Shown here: in pieces, positions 35,797-47,734 of the stretch
Layout: every line of letters begins with the position of its first letter
Position numbering within the stretch: the stretch's first letter is position 1
Notes under the pieces: generated by a model
The model's input: the letters and a program-made list of their open reading frames with translations, nothing else
Told to the model about the DNA's origin: nothing
The model's database searches: none
Program-made: the position numbers and the translations under genes
Assembly: GCA_963853835.1 (NCBI GenBank)
Contig: OY970822.1
Span: 17,919,501-17,983,500 of the forward strand
Direction: 5' to 3'
Source of the DNA: Calendula officinalis
Taxonomy: Eukaryota; Streptophyta; Magnoliopsida; Asterales; Asteraceae
DNA length: 64,000 nucleotides

Positions 35797-37121
35797 CTAG
35801 GAATTCTCTGATTCATCATTGTCTGAGTCAGATAGTAAAGAGTCAAAAGAAGAAGAGTGTACCTCATTTTCATCGTTCTCAGGAATGCCTAGCTCAGCTC
35901 TTAATTCGTTTGATCTCGCCATAAGAGCCAGGCTGGCTGTGCATTCCTCTTCCTCTTGATCATCTGAGTCTTCCAACCACTGTTGGTCCTCGGCCAGTAG
36001 GACTTTGCCATTCTCTACTTGCTTAGCCATGAGCATTTTCCACTTGAAGTATTCAGAGTCTTTCACCTTTGGCTTCTTGCATTCTTTAGCAAAGTGCCCC
36101 GTCATACCACAATTGTAGCATTTGTCCGGTGGCTCAGTAGAGGAAGATGAAGATTTGTTGTAAGAGGGTTGGGAAGAGGAGTTGAATTTGAAGTTTGAGG
36201 ATGATCTGAGGTTGTTGTTTGTTGGCTTGTTATAATATTTGTTGTTATAGCTTGAAATTAGAACTAAGGCTTGACGAATCGACTCAATTCATCATTTGTC
36301 CCCGTAGGGATTAGAGTCTCTGGTTCATCTTTTACCACTTCTTTTGATTGAGCCGCAATCACTGCTTCATTGATACCTTTGTTGAGAGCTTGGTTTTGCT
36401 TGACCAACAATGCAAGTGTGTCAGCATTATCTTGCCTAGATTTGGCGATTCCTTTCACCATAGGTTCATTTTGATGTAGGTATTCATATAATTCATGAAC
36501 GTCTATGAGGCTTAAATTATTGTGCTACATCGCACTGTTGCCAAACATTTCCCATTCGGGGAGTAGGGATTGAATAAATTTGATGTTAATTTCAAGGTTC
36601 CCTTTGTTCAGATTGTTCTTTCTAATATCATTGAGCATGGTGCAGAATCTGTGGTAGGTTTGTTCCAATTCTTCTCCCGAGTTAGCTTTAAATTGACGGT
36701 AGGTGTTTGGGGTGGATACCATCTTAGCTTTGTTACCCAGGTCAGTACCTTCCATCTGCTAGCGAATCTCATCCCAGAGCTCTTTACCTGTGCTGAAACT
36801 ATCAAGGCTGCTGTATATTTCATTCGTAAGGCCCTGTAGCATATAAGAGTGTGCGTACACATCAGCCCCAGCCCTTTCCTTTTGTTCTTGGGTATATTCC
36901 GACGGGGGAATTTCAATCACACCTCCAGTTACCGCTGGTTGAGAGTTTGGGGCTGCTACCACAGCTCGGTAGAATTTTGCTGGTCCGGTTTGAAGAGAGT
37001 CAAGGATATCTGGACCGGCATGTTGACTTAGGATAAAATGGAGACCGTTTCTTCCATTGACCATATTCTCCTCGGTAGAGAACATGTGGTTTTGTATCCG
37101 ATCCAATGGACAAGGCGTCAT
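35797..37121 (-). pseudogene. Copia gag with CCHC zinc knuckle
   Basis: A frame from about 37121 runs to 36264, interrupted by TAG at 36761-36759 and 36527-36525. A frame change near 36275 leads to the zinc knuckle CYNCGMTGHFAKEC (36120-36079, C-X2-C-X4-H-X4-C) and an acidic segment ending at TAG 35799-35797. The first part contains LQGLTNEIYSSLDS and ELWDEI, typical of Copia gag (UBN2-like) domains. Gag would form the particle and bind RNA. The copy is broken at several points. Confidence 0.85.
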
Positions 37122-37191
37122 TGGAAGTCATTTCTGAATGGTAAGGTTAAGAATACGACGGAAAGAAATAAAATTGAAGTGTGGGAGAAAG

Positions 37192-37557
37192 AGTTCGGGC
37201 CGAACTGTTGGGAGAGTTCGGGCCGAGGTGTTTGAAGTGTTCGAGTCGAAGAGTATTAATGTGTTCGGGCCGAAGACTATTGAAGTGTTCGGGCCGAAGA
37301 ATAGATGGTGTTCGGGTCGAAGACTTTGTGGTGTTCGGGTCGAAGAGTTGATGGTGTTTGGGTCGAAGAGTTGATAGTGTTCAGGGTCGAAGACTTTGTG
37401 GTGTTCGGGTCGAAGACTGTATATTGTTCGGGTCGAAGACTGTATATTGTTCGGGTCGAAGACTTTGGAAGAAGTTCGGGCCGAACTGCTCAATATGTTC
37501 GGGCCGAACTGTTAGATGAGTTCGGGCCGAAGAGGTTACTGTTCTCGGGCCGAGAAC
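37192..37557. repeat. TTCGGGCCGAA repeat array in the gag leader
   Basis: About 16 units averaging 23-24 bp, each with TTCGGGCCGAA or TTCGGGTCGAA followed by GACTTTGTGGTG-like spacer. Located in the Copia leader between the primer-binding site and gag. The core can pair with itself (TTCGG/CCGAA around one central base). Matches the array at 28594-28829. Confidence 0.9.
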
Positions 37558-37991
37558 AGTAGCGTCGTTCTTGAGCTATTCAGTTCCGAACAACCAACAA
37601 ATTTCACTAAATTGATCCTAGAACGCTCGTTTCTTAACCAAAATCGATGATTCTTTTTGCAAAATGACCCAAAAACGTTTTCCTTCAATCCATTTCAATA
37701 ATATTCTCGAAAAACAACCTAGATCTAATCCAAAATTTGAATTTTGAAGCTTTAATGGTGTTTACTCAAAATCATGATTTCTTCATCAAAATGGATTGGA
37801 TATGAACGTATATCGATTCTAAGCTTAATAATATGATGAAATGAAGTTATTTAATCCATAAAAACAGGCATTAATACCTTAAATCCGGATTTTGATTTTT
37901 GACCCTTTTTTCTTCAAAAACTTGATAAACTCTTTTGATCTTCTGATTTTGACAGCAAGCAATGGATATGGATCGTATTCAGAGTGAATTT
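37558..37991 (-). other. Copia untranslated leader
   Basis: Sequence between primer-binding site and repeat array. AT-rich, with no ORF recognised; presumably carries packaging and translation signals of the element. Confidence 0.5.
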
Positions 37992-38005
37992 GTGCTATGA
38001 TACCA
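37992..38005 (-). promoter_or_regulatory. Primer-binding site (initiator Met tRNA type)
   Basis: On the minus strand TGGTATCATAGCAC lies 2 nt inside the 5' LTR. It matches the usual plant initiator-tRNA-Met site TGGTATCAGAGC with one mismatch. Confidence 0.88.
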
Positions 38006-38007
38006 AT

Positions 38008-38298
38008 TGAAATGCATAGAACACACAATCAATCCATTACTTGGTTCTTGATGATGATTATGGATGAAACTTGTGAAGAAAGTTTTAGGGTTTTAGTGAG
38101 AGAAAGAAGAGAGAGGGAGAGAGACAATTGCTGGAAATGATTCTTTGTTAATTGCAAAAGTGAGGAATTAAGATTTACATCTTGGCTTTTATACCATAAC
38201 CTTAATTCCTTTAATTAAACCTAATTAACTAACTAAACTAATATACAATATTACAATCTACCCCTAGACTATTAATTAAAACAATATAAGTCCTAACA
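38008..38298 (-). repeat. 5' LTR of the Copia element
   Basis: 291 bp, TG...CA ends on the minus strand, TATAAAA box at 38193-38187 and a CT-rich downstream stretch with AAAACCCTAAAA (telo-box-like). Pairs with 8585-8876; the ATATA TSD follows at 38299-38303. Confidence 0.93.
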
Positions 38299-39314
38299 AT
38301 ATATGTATCAGTGGTATATATTATTGGGTTCGGGTTATATACAACTTTTTACCGCTTTTCAGATCAAATATAGCTAAATTACGGCCCAACTTTCACGTAC
38401 TTTTAGTGGTTCTGGGCTTCACTATTTAATCAAAGTATATATGACAGTCCCATCTAATGTAACTCTTTTAAGGAGGATGACCTAACAAGATGATTAATAT
38501 TTGTATGTTTGTAATTGTGAAGACTTAAAATGAAATTAGACCAAGCCTTTTTCTTATGGACATATTAATTGGTTTGAGTCTTTGAGATGAAGAATGGGCT
38601 TTACTTATTTAGCCCAACTTGTATCAATGAATAAACATGATGAGATTTTATGTATCTGAATGCTGTCTTGTCTTGACATGATATACGCTGTAGGTAGCTA
38701 AAAGTGGAAAGAAAGTAGTAAATGCAAGTGCATGTTCGTTGAAAATTTTCCACCATTTATCCACTGACCACTTGCAGACATAAGTTAATAATAGTCCGGC
38801 CACCGTCCCGTTTCTTCCAAATTATCGTCATCCTTATCGGGAGACGTAACATTGGCTAGCTGCTCGTCTCACCTTCATCTATCATCCTACAATTTTATTA
38901 AACATCCATATGTCAGAAACAAAACATGTATTTTCACAAATTCATAAATATAATTTCATGTCAATGATCTTGTATGTAATGGTATACCCAAAGTCAACGA
39001 GAGTCAAACACCAAGTCAATACACCAAAGACTCTCAGCACTTTATGGAGCAGGAGAATGTGACACTCTCCATATCTCTTCACCTAATCCAGCTTAGTTAA
39101 CTTAATCACACTGTTAGATCAAGTTAGTTAGTCAGTTAAAAAGTTGTTACATCTTTGACTTTTCTATTAGCTGTATATATTGATGTTAGTCTTTTTCTTG
39201 TAATGTAACTTTCACTTTTATATACTCCAATGGAAGAAGTTTGTTCCATTACTCTCTCAACTTTCTGAACTCAACTTCGTATTAGTAATAGTAAGATAAT
39301 TTTGTTAGTAACAT

Positions 39315-39440
39315 GAGTTTTCGACCCATTTAGCGAGTGCACTAATCCCAGTGCGACCATTCGCTTTGCGAGTAGGCCGAAGTCATCTAGGGATTGAACT
39401 TGTGACCTCTAGAGAATTTACTACTGCACCAGGATCCTTG
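39315..39440 (-). mobile_element. SINE fragment
   Basis: On the minus strand GAGGTCACAAGTTCAATCCC is a box B context like that of the SINE at 49778-49982, followed by CTACTCGCAAAGCG. Degenerate, with no TSD found. Confidence 0.45.
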
Positions 39441-40067
39441 TAATTAAGATTAAAAGATTGCAATACCATCTAAATATATTCTACTAAACTTAGCTACTAT
39501 TGATTATTGAAAGAGTAATAATATTTAGTCATATCATTTGGTCCTATTCATAATTCTACTTATTTGATGAAGACATATGTCAAAATCAAAAGATAATATT
39601 AAGTGGGAGAATTAGTGGATTACACATGTCATCCTATGATCAAGTAAGTATGATTATGAGTAGGACCAAATAGTAGGATTAAATATCATTTCTCTTATTA
39701 AAAATACTCAAATAGAGACCATTAATTATGCAGGTCTTTTTCTAACCAATGCATTAAATTTCTAGAATTAGTTTGTATCATTCATCATTGGATCTCTCTA
39801 GATATATAGCGTCCGTTTACTTAGTAAACGTTGAATTAAATATATATATTGCATAACATGCTGTCTATATGACTCTCGATCTCTACCATATGTACACACA
39901 CTAAAGGTCAAGATATATATCATGTCCATATATGGACCATACTTCTGTTGAAAACGATTCTCTTTAACAAATGTTACTAAAAGTCAGAAAGAAGATTTCA
40001 AGTTGGATGTTGCGCATGCGTCTATCCATAATTTCCGTTAAGATATGGAAGATCTTTTTTTTTCTTC

Positions 40068-40070
<3 letters not shown>

Positions 40071-40115
<45 letters not shown>

Positions 40116-40138
40116 GTAATAATAATAATAATAATAAT
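40071..40138. repeat. (AAT)n microsatellite
   Basis: About 22 AAT units with one AGT interruption. Confidence 0.95.
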
Positions 40139-41934
40139 ATGTAACGGGCACATTGCTAATAAATATGTGTGAGCTACTTTAAAAATTTGGGTCAAAGATT
40201 GGACACAACAACTAGCACAGTTTGGGTATTTTTCGTCACTCATTCCCAGACGTACGCTGCTAAATTATTCAAATGTCACTCTCTTTAAATAATTAATACT
40301 CATACGTATATATGACGTCTCAATTATGGACTATGATAATGGAACTGATAGAAACTAGTTATCTAAAATGAATATTCACAAAACATATAGATTCCTCAAG
40401 TGCCGACATGTATATAATCTAAGTCTAGTTGATTTTTAATCTAGACTGGATGGATACGTATGAAATTATTGTCAAATTAAGTGCATATATTATTAGTTCG
40501 TGATGATCATTGTTTTGTCATTTCTCTTAACTACACAAGGCCATTATTTACCTTTCTAACTTATACTTTGAGCTCATGTGTTTGACATTTTACTAACTAG
40601 ACAACACATTGATGTTTTAGAGGAGATGATTCGTACACATCAAATTTTACTTCATTTACTATCATTGTTTGTTTAATATGGTTTTGTATAGTATGATGTA
40701 TAAAATAATATATATGTAGTATACAAATCACGTCCTTTAATCTAAGTAGTTGTTATATATAAATTCAATAAATAAATTCTGTATAAAATAGAATTCAGAA
40801 CGTACGTCTCTCTTTAATCTCCTACTTTGCCAGCTTATCAAAAAATTCAGTCTTATTTTCTTAAACTTTTGAATTGTATAAATTAATTATATATTTCATA
40901 CAAAAATATGATTCCAGCGAATTTTTACATATATCGCTTTTATCTTTCATAAACATTCATTTAATGTTGATAAATAAGATAAAATTTTCAAAGAATACCT
41001 ACATGTATAAATATATTACTTTTTTTTTCTTTTTTTTAATCTTTTTTATTTACAGAATATCTAAAAGATTAAAAACTTTTATAGTTAAAAACATTAATTA
41101 TCTCGTCGATACACAAATGAACTTAAAATTGTATTCTGTTTTCTACGTTTTCAAAACTCTCTATAAATAATCACATACAAATATTTTAGAAATAACATTT
41201 AACTTTTTCCAAAACTCAATCACTTCCTTTTAAATAAAGCATAAACTACAAAAGGCACATTATATGAACATAATATTATATTTATACCTTTTATATTATC
41301 CTATATTTACCTATAATATGTACATCTATGATTATTACATATATAATACTCTTTCCATTTTTAAAATTTTATTTTATTTCTAAATTTCTAAATTTTGTAA
41401 GGATTACTTTTAACCAATCAAACGATTATTCGCATCTATAAAATTTTAAGGATTCTACATCAAGAGTAAATTTGAATCATTCAACTCAATTATAATAAAT
41501 AAATAAATAAATTATAAACCCCTCTCAGTAAGTGAAGGTGTTATTACAACTACTGGTAACCCAGTATCTAATAATATATTATATATTCCATACGTTATGG
41601 GTTTAATTGCAGCTTTACTACTTCATTTTTCTTGGTTTCACATGACAAAACAATTATCAAGTTGGCATTAATGAGAATAGGTTGATAGTAGACCTGAAAT
41701 ATAATATAGTGCAAGGACCAAACAAATAATACAAATAATTCTGCTATTTGTAACATGCCACTGTCTGTTTAGACTACATGCCAAAATATGGGTACATCCC
41801 CATGCACTAATTTTTTATTATATAATATATAACCACAAGTTGGTGGCGTAATAGTTGAATTTATTTTCTATAAAACTGAAATTTCCACGAGGTACCATGT
41901 TTAATTGCTAGGAGCAAAAAGAAAATAAAATAAA

Positions 41935-42000
41935 ATTATTTATAGCCACGAAGGTCACCTGCGCTGACTCCATACAATTCGCAAAGCAGGTATACTATGA
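41935..42000 (+). mobile_element. SINE 3' fragment (family B)
   Basis: TAGCCACGAAGGTCACCTGCGCTGACTCC...GCAAAGCAGG matches the 3' body of the SINE at 49778-49982 (GGCCACGGAGGTTCACCTGCGCCGACTCC...GCAAAGCGTG). The 5' tRNA-like part is missing. Confidence 0.55.
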
Positions 42001-42359
42001 TTAGTCGGCTCACAAAATGAGTCAAAACACAACTTAAAAAATTATAATTTATATGATATACCATACCAAGGGTGAGGTTGTAATACAATCTTACCTACCG
42101 CTTGCGAGTATTTATGTTCCTAACTTTCTTTACCACCTTACCTCATTCATGAATAAAATTCAAAATCTTCCTTTAATTACACCAGAAAGGAGAAACCAAT
42201 AGCATAACCTTAGAGTACAATGGTAGGTAAAGCAAGTGCACATGTTTGGGACATTGGCAGCCATTGATTGATCTTGTAGAATCATCAAGTTTCCATAAAA
42301 AAACAAAACTTTCAGTTCTTGATCTTGTTGCTTCCTGTGTTGATTATTGCATTACAGTG

Positions 42360-45300
42360 ATGGAAAATTCAGAGAGCAAACCAGCAACCGAGGATCAAAT
42401 TATCGGTAAGATATACGATTTAATTAGCTTTTTTTATTAGGAAAAAGTTGGCCAAAAATTAGCACGTTTTTAATATAATTTAATATATGTTTTTGATACA
42501 AAAACTTAGCAGAAGAAGTGAATGATTCTCCAATTGAGCAAGTGAGACTAACGGTCCCAATAACCGATGATCCATCACTACCTTGTTTGACATTCAGAAC
42601 ATGGTTTCTGGGAATCATTTCGTGTAGTGTTTTAGCTTTCTTAAACCAGTTTTTCGGGTATCGCCAAAATCCACTTTACATATCATCGGTTTCGGCTCAA
42701 ATTGTTGTACTTCCACTTGGGAAACTGATGGCAGCAACTTTACCAACAAAACCGATACGTGTTCTTAACACGAGGTGGTCTTTTTCGCTTAATCCTGGCC
42801 CGTTTAACCTCAAGGAGCATGTTCTTATCACAATCTTTGCAAATTCGGGCTCTAATTCTGTTTATGCAGTCAGTATTATCACCATAGTCAAGGCTTTTTA
42901 TCATCGTAATCTCAACCCATTTGCAGCCATGTTGCTTACACAAACTACCCAGGTTCTTTTCTTCTCCATTTTCCATCTTCTGTAATTATGCTGCATTAAA
43001 ACTGTCTTATATAAGATAATTGTTAGAATTGAATTGGATTTGGGTTGAGCTGCAAACATTATATGTCCATTATTTTACAAAAGATTATGTGCCAGTTATG
43101 ATTACAAAAACACCACTATTATTACATCAATAATATAAAGGCAAAGTTTCATAAAATGGAATGTAATGTCCAAATGGTTGAAAAGGGAACTAAAGATTGT
43201 CTTGCATATTAATAGGAATAAACATTCGATTTTGATAATAAAAAAAAATAGATAACCTGTTAATAGGAGTATATGTTCAATTTTTCTTGTAAAATGTAAT
43301 CCATTAATGGAAGTAAAGTTCATTTTGGAAGAAAAAAAGTACCATGTCAATAGGAGTAAATGTTCATTTTTTTAATAAAAAAAATCTATTACAAAAAAAA
43401 AAAAAAAAAAAAAAAAAGTTAACCCACTACTAGGTAGTAAATGTTCATTTTTCGTAACAAAATTGAACATTTACTCCAATGATGTGCTGTCGATATTTAA
43501 GTCCTCGTTTCGCGATTTTTGGATCTTATGTTACTTTTTTCTGAAATTTAGCCTAGTATAAAATCATTGAATATGTAAACCACTTAGAAGGTTTTATGCC
43601 TTAGAAAGAAACTTTCTAACCCGTTTCAGAAAACACAACCCAACTTGACCAATTTGTAAGTAAATGGGCCAAAGACTTGCAACATCTGGCCCATATGATA
43701 TGGTTAATTGTAAAATGTAGATGCTTGGATATGGTTGGGCCGGTCTTTTCAGAAAGTTTTTGGTTGATTCACCATATATGTGGTGGCCCGCCAATTTGGT
43801 CCAAGTCTCCCTCTTCAGGTTCCTCACATCTCTGTTTTTCATTCTGTATTTTTGTTCGAAAATATTTAGTTAATTAAATTTTATATATTTTCAGGGCGTT
43901 ACATGATGACGAGAAGAGACCAAAAAGAGGCCTATCAAGACTACAATTCTTCCTAATAGTCCTTGTATCAAGTTTCGCATACTACATCATTCCCAATTAC
44001 TTGTTTCAATCCATAACAGCCATTTCATTCGTTTGTTGGATATGGAAAGACTCAGTGACAGCTCAGCAGATCGGTTCGGGCCTTCGTGGGCTTGGAGTTG
44101 GAGCAATCGGGCTTGATTGGGCCACTGTCTCTTCTTTTCTTGGAAGCCCATTAGCCACCCCTGGTTTTGCCATCATGAATATACTCGCTGGTTATATAAT
44201 AGTCGTATATATAGTTATTCCCGTTGCTTACTGGAATAACTGGTATGAAGCCAAACGTTTCCCGATTTACTCTTCTCATGTTTTTGATGGTAATGGAGGG
44301 AAATACAACGTTTCAAGAGTGTTGGATGCTGGAACATTTTCATTTGACGAACAAGGATATAATGATTATAGCAAGATTAATCTTAGTATTTTCTTTACGT
44401 TTGCTTATGGTCTAAGTTTTGCCACGTTGGCTGCCACACTCTCTCATGTTGCACTCTTCCACGGCAGGTATTTATATACTCAATTCATAGCATTCACCTA
44501 AGATTGTCAATCGGGTATACCTGACCCTAATTAGGGCTAATCGGGTCGGATTAGTCGGATTCATATAAAAAAACTCAAATGTAAAAAAAACTCACAATAA
44601 AGACTAAAATTAAGCAAGAAACCAAATCTGCGTGATAATAATTGTGGGCTAAGTTAATACAATTATGTTGGGTTATAATTCATAGATGAGCTAGGTTAAC
44701 TATAAAAAACGACAAAATAATGATCCTATGCTAAATCGGTTATTCTGATCAACCCGTAACTCTACCCTAATATATATGTAGGTAGATAATGTATATGTTT
44801 GTTATGTGATTTACAGAACAATATGGGAGCAAACAAGAGCATCATTTAAAGACAAATTTGGGGATGTCCATACTAGGATGATGAGGAAAAACTATGACCC
44901 GGTCCCACAATGGTGGTTCTATTCTCTGTTAATATTGGTTATCGGGCTTGCTTTGCTAACTTGTGAGGGATTTGGGGGACAACTACAACTCCCTTACTGG
45001 GGAGTCCTTTTAGGAATCGGGCTGGCTATGGTTTTCACATTGCCCATAGGTGTCATCACAGCTACAACCAACCAGGTAAAATATATATCATTTGCACGCG
45101 CTTTTATATACACATTTCACAAAATTAAATTTTTGTTTACGTGCAGCAACCCGGGCTAAATGTGATTACAGAGCTGATTATTGGTTATATGTACCCCGGG
45201 AAGCCACTTGCAAATGTGGCGTTCAAGACTTATGGCTACATAAGCATGTCACAAGCCATCATGTTCCTCCAAGATTTTAAGCTTGGTCATTACATGAAAA

Positions 45301-46033
45301 TCCCACCAAAGTCCATGTTCATAGTGCAGGTAAGGTTTAGGGTTTAGGGTCATTTTCTAATTAAACACGATTAATTAATATTTTATCGCTTTTTGTGTTT
45401 GAATTTTAGCTGGTGGGAACGATAGTTGCGTCATCTGTTTACTTTTTAACATCGTGGTGGCTCCTAACGACAGTTGAATACATTTGTGACCCGACTAAGC
45501 TGCCCGAAGGAAGCCCGTGGACCTGTCCGGGAGACGATGTTTTCTACAACGCCTCAATCATATGGGGAGTGGTGGGCCCGCAACGAATGTTTGGAAACCT
45601 CGGGTTGTACTCCAAAATGAACTACTTTTTTCTTTTGGGGATTCTTGCACCAGTGCCCGTTTGGTTTCTTTCTCGCAAATTTCCCGAGAGAAAGTGGATA
45701 AGGCTTATAAACATGCCCATTCTTATATCGGGCCCCGGGGGAATGCCACCAACTAGAGCTGTTAACTATAATATGTGGTTTGCCGTTGGAATTTTCTTCA
45801 ATTTTGTGGTGTATAAAAAGTTCAAAAATTGGTGGGCAAGGCATAATTATATTTTATCAGCTGGGCTTGATGCAGGTGTTGCATTTATGGCTATACTTTG
45901 TTATTTCATGCTGCAGATTAGGGATATCAATGGGCCAAAATGGTGGGGTATGGAGATTGATGATCATTGCCCCCTTGCGGGCTGCCCGACTGCTCCTGGT
46001 ATTCAGGTTGATGGCTGCCCTATGGTCTCTTAA
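42360..46033 (+). CDS. Oligopeptide transporter (OPT family, peptide clade), gene 1
   Basis: Seven exons: 42360-42405, 42513-42952, 43721-43818, 43895-44467, 44817-45075, 45147-45329 and 45410-46033. All have GT/AG introns and phases agree, giving 740 residues. Family signatures are SLNPGPFN (NPG at 109-111) and KIPPKS (523-528), with many hydrophobic spans expected of a 12-16-helix membrane protein. The tail DDHCPLAGCPTAPGIQVDGCP is the Cys-containing C-terminus I associate with OPT1/OPT5-like members. OPT proteins of this clade are proton-coupled importers of small peptides and, in some members, metal chelates; the substrate cannot be told from sequence. The start MENSESKPATEDQ is chosen because its splice phase matches gene 2. 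The acceptor of exon 2 could be 3 nt earlier (TTAG|CAG). Intron 2 (768 bp) carries A-runs and repeats. Confidence 0.93.
43205..43490. repeat. Degenerate repeats and poly(A) in OPT gene 1 intron 2
   Basis: The motif AATAGGAGTAAATGTTCATTTTT recurs about four times at spacings of about 55-80 bp, with a 25-A run at 43393-43417 and an inverted copy (GAACATTTACTCC) at 43463-43478. Probably an old MITE or slippage-derived array. Confidence 0.5.
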
Positions 46034-46235
46034 TGTAGTACAATCTTGTTTGAAAAACAAGGATAGAATACAAGGTGTACATAATTACTATGATTAAAGT
46101 AATTGGTATAACGATTTAATACATGTAATTTGGTTTTTAATGGGAAAAGGGCTTTAATTTACCCAACTTAGTTATCATCTGCATAATGCATTTAACAAGA
46201 TCTGGTGTATGTGATGTAGGCTAAAAGCAAGATAA

Positions 46236-46553
46236 CAAATGGTATCTAGCTCGATTGATGCATGAGTTTTACTCCTATATAGGGGTGAGTATTTGGACCG
46301 AAAAAACCGAACCGAACCAAAACTGATAACATGTTATCGGTTTCAGTTTTGAAAATTCATCTTTTTCGGTTTCGGTTCGGTTCGATTCGGTTTTTGGACC
46401 ATGGTCACCCCTACTCCTATATGATGCCAAATATCGAGGATTTTTCCCTGGAAATCCCTATGGGGGTTGGGTTTGCCCTGTAAATGAGTTCGAACCCGTG
46501 GTGCTCGTCGGAATATTACGAGTACACTTCCTTGTTATCATTTGCCATTAAAA
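46236..46553 (+). mobile_element. SINE (family A) interrupted by a MITE
   Basis: The 5' part (ATGGTATCTAGCTCGATTG...) and, after the MITE, the 3' part (CTGGAAATCCC...GGGTTTGCCC...GAGTTCGAACCC...ATTACGAGTA, then poly-A) align with the SINE at 7375-7631 read on its own strand. Flanks carry the duplication AAAAGCAAGATAA (46223-46235 and 46554-46566). Similarity is partial, so the copy is older. Confidence 0.75.
46280..46413. mobile_element. hAT-like MITE inside the SINE
   Basis: A 134-bp element with TAGGGGTGA.../...TCACCCCTA ends and a perfect 8-bp TSD CTCCTATA (46272-46279, 46414-46421). The interior is a long imperfect hairpin of ACCGAA/TTCGGT words. Related in style to 29173-29565. Confidence 0.88.
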
Positions 46554-47734
46554 AAAAGCAAGATAAACATCAACACAAATTGAAACAGTTGACCCAAACA
46601 AATTCCGAGAACAAATCTTCTAATTATCGTTGATTGAACGAATATTGACAATCAAAGTGAATTTCCAATCAAACACAAATTTTGTCAATTAAAAAAAAAT
46701 GAAAGTTCATAAAAATAATATTGAATGTTCCAAAACAAAATGAAACCATAAAATATACATAAAATTTTGAATGAGTCTAAAAAGACTAGCAGACCACAAA
46801 ATCAAAAAAACTGAAATTAAAAACTTAAAATGCAAATAACTCATAAAATACGGTGTTTTTTTGTTGCAAGCTTCAATTAACTAGTTGCGGGCCTAAAATG
46901 AAGCCACATGGTCAAAATTATACCCATAGACATTTTATTCATATGGTCTTGGTCGTCCATAAACAAAGGACTGTTGTTGAATGAAATAATTAATATTGCA
47001 TCACATCTACATAGACAGTTGTTGTATGGAATACTTGATATTGTAATACAAAGGACTGAAGTTTTGTCGAATTGAGGAAAACAACAATTTCGTAAGTGTC
47101 CTACTTTAACAATAGAATGTGATGACGGCATCTCATATAAAAGAAATTTGAACACAATTCTAATTATATAAAAAAATGACAAGGATACGATGTAAGGAAA
47201 GCAACAAACGGCAAAATGAATGTTAACCATGGAAGATGCTATTGCCAAATAGACCGATAATCAAGACATTAGCTTAATGAAGTAGTTAAATTTGTATTAA
47301 AGTAACTATTGATTGGTTATATAGTCAAATCAATCCGGCAGCAGTTGCTGTAATAAGATGTGCCGTTCCAAATAGAATTCCCAAAGAAATAATTGATAAT
47401 GCCAAACCTTTTCAGTTAATTACCTAAAAATTCGTTAACGGTCACTTATTTCTATTAATTTGTTTACAAGTAATTTAAGAAAATTCCTTCATTTACTAGG
47501 GCATTTAACGAAATTTCAAGAAAAATAAGATGATGTTTTACCTACAAGCATCTCTATAACCGGGATTCAGACTCACTTATGGACATAGGCGAAGAGATCC
47601 AACATAACTTTTTCTCTATTGGAGTTATAGGGCCTACTTTAAATGGACGTGAACCCTAGCCTAACCGACGAGCCAAATTTCACCCATTTAGACCCCGAAT
47701 TTTGAGTTCTTAATTTTCATCTTTTTGTTTGATT

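Larger units (their letters stand above)
8585..38298 (-). mobile_element. SIRE-like Ty1-Copia retrotransposon with nested insertions
   Basis: Read on the minus strand the order is: 5' LTR (38298-38008), primer-binding site, long leader, gag, coiled-coil region, protease, integrase, RT/RNase H (ending 29996), promoter-like spacer, extra ORF, polypurine tract and 3' LTR (8876-8585), all inside a matching ATATA duplication. PR-IN-RT-RH order is the Copia order. The long gag-pol, GGGGGAG tracts after RNase H and an extra 3' ORF fit the SIRE/Maximus lineage. The 29.7-kb span includes a 3.7-kb LTR-like element, a Helitron of about 9.6 kb and a 393-bp MITE; without them the element is about 16 kb. 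LTRs differ at about nine positions plus one 1-bp indel by eye (about 97% identical). Every main ORF has stops or frameshifts, so this copy is not autonomous. Confidence 0.88.
38304..42359. other. Gene-poor intergenic DNA upstream of the OPT pair
   Basis: No gene is recognised. The stretch contains a possible old LTR-like remnant (39112-39312, TGTTAG...GTAACA with TATATACTCC, no TSD found), a SINE fragment (39315-39440), an AAT microsatellite and a second SINE fragment (about 41935-42000). Promoter elements of the first OPT gene should lie in the last kilobase; I could not single one out. Confidence 0.45.

Noticed and set aside
37192..37557. CRISPR-like array
   Set aside because: Regular spacing of a near-palindrome is superficially similar, but the spacers are themselves repetitive, the genome is eukaryotic and no cas genes occur.
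37128..37562. Repetitive open frames across the TTCGGGCCGAA array (both strands)
   Set aside because: Non-coding repeat units of 23-24 bp read through by chance; located in the untranslated leader.
39112..39312. Solo Copia LTR
   Set aside because: TG...CA-like ends and a TATA-like word are present, but I could find no TSD, so it is kept only as a possible remnant.
46877..47248. Minus-strand 123-codon open frame between the OPT genes
   Set aside because: Hydrophobic by AT bias, with no signal or family motif and no gene structure.
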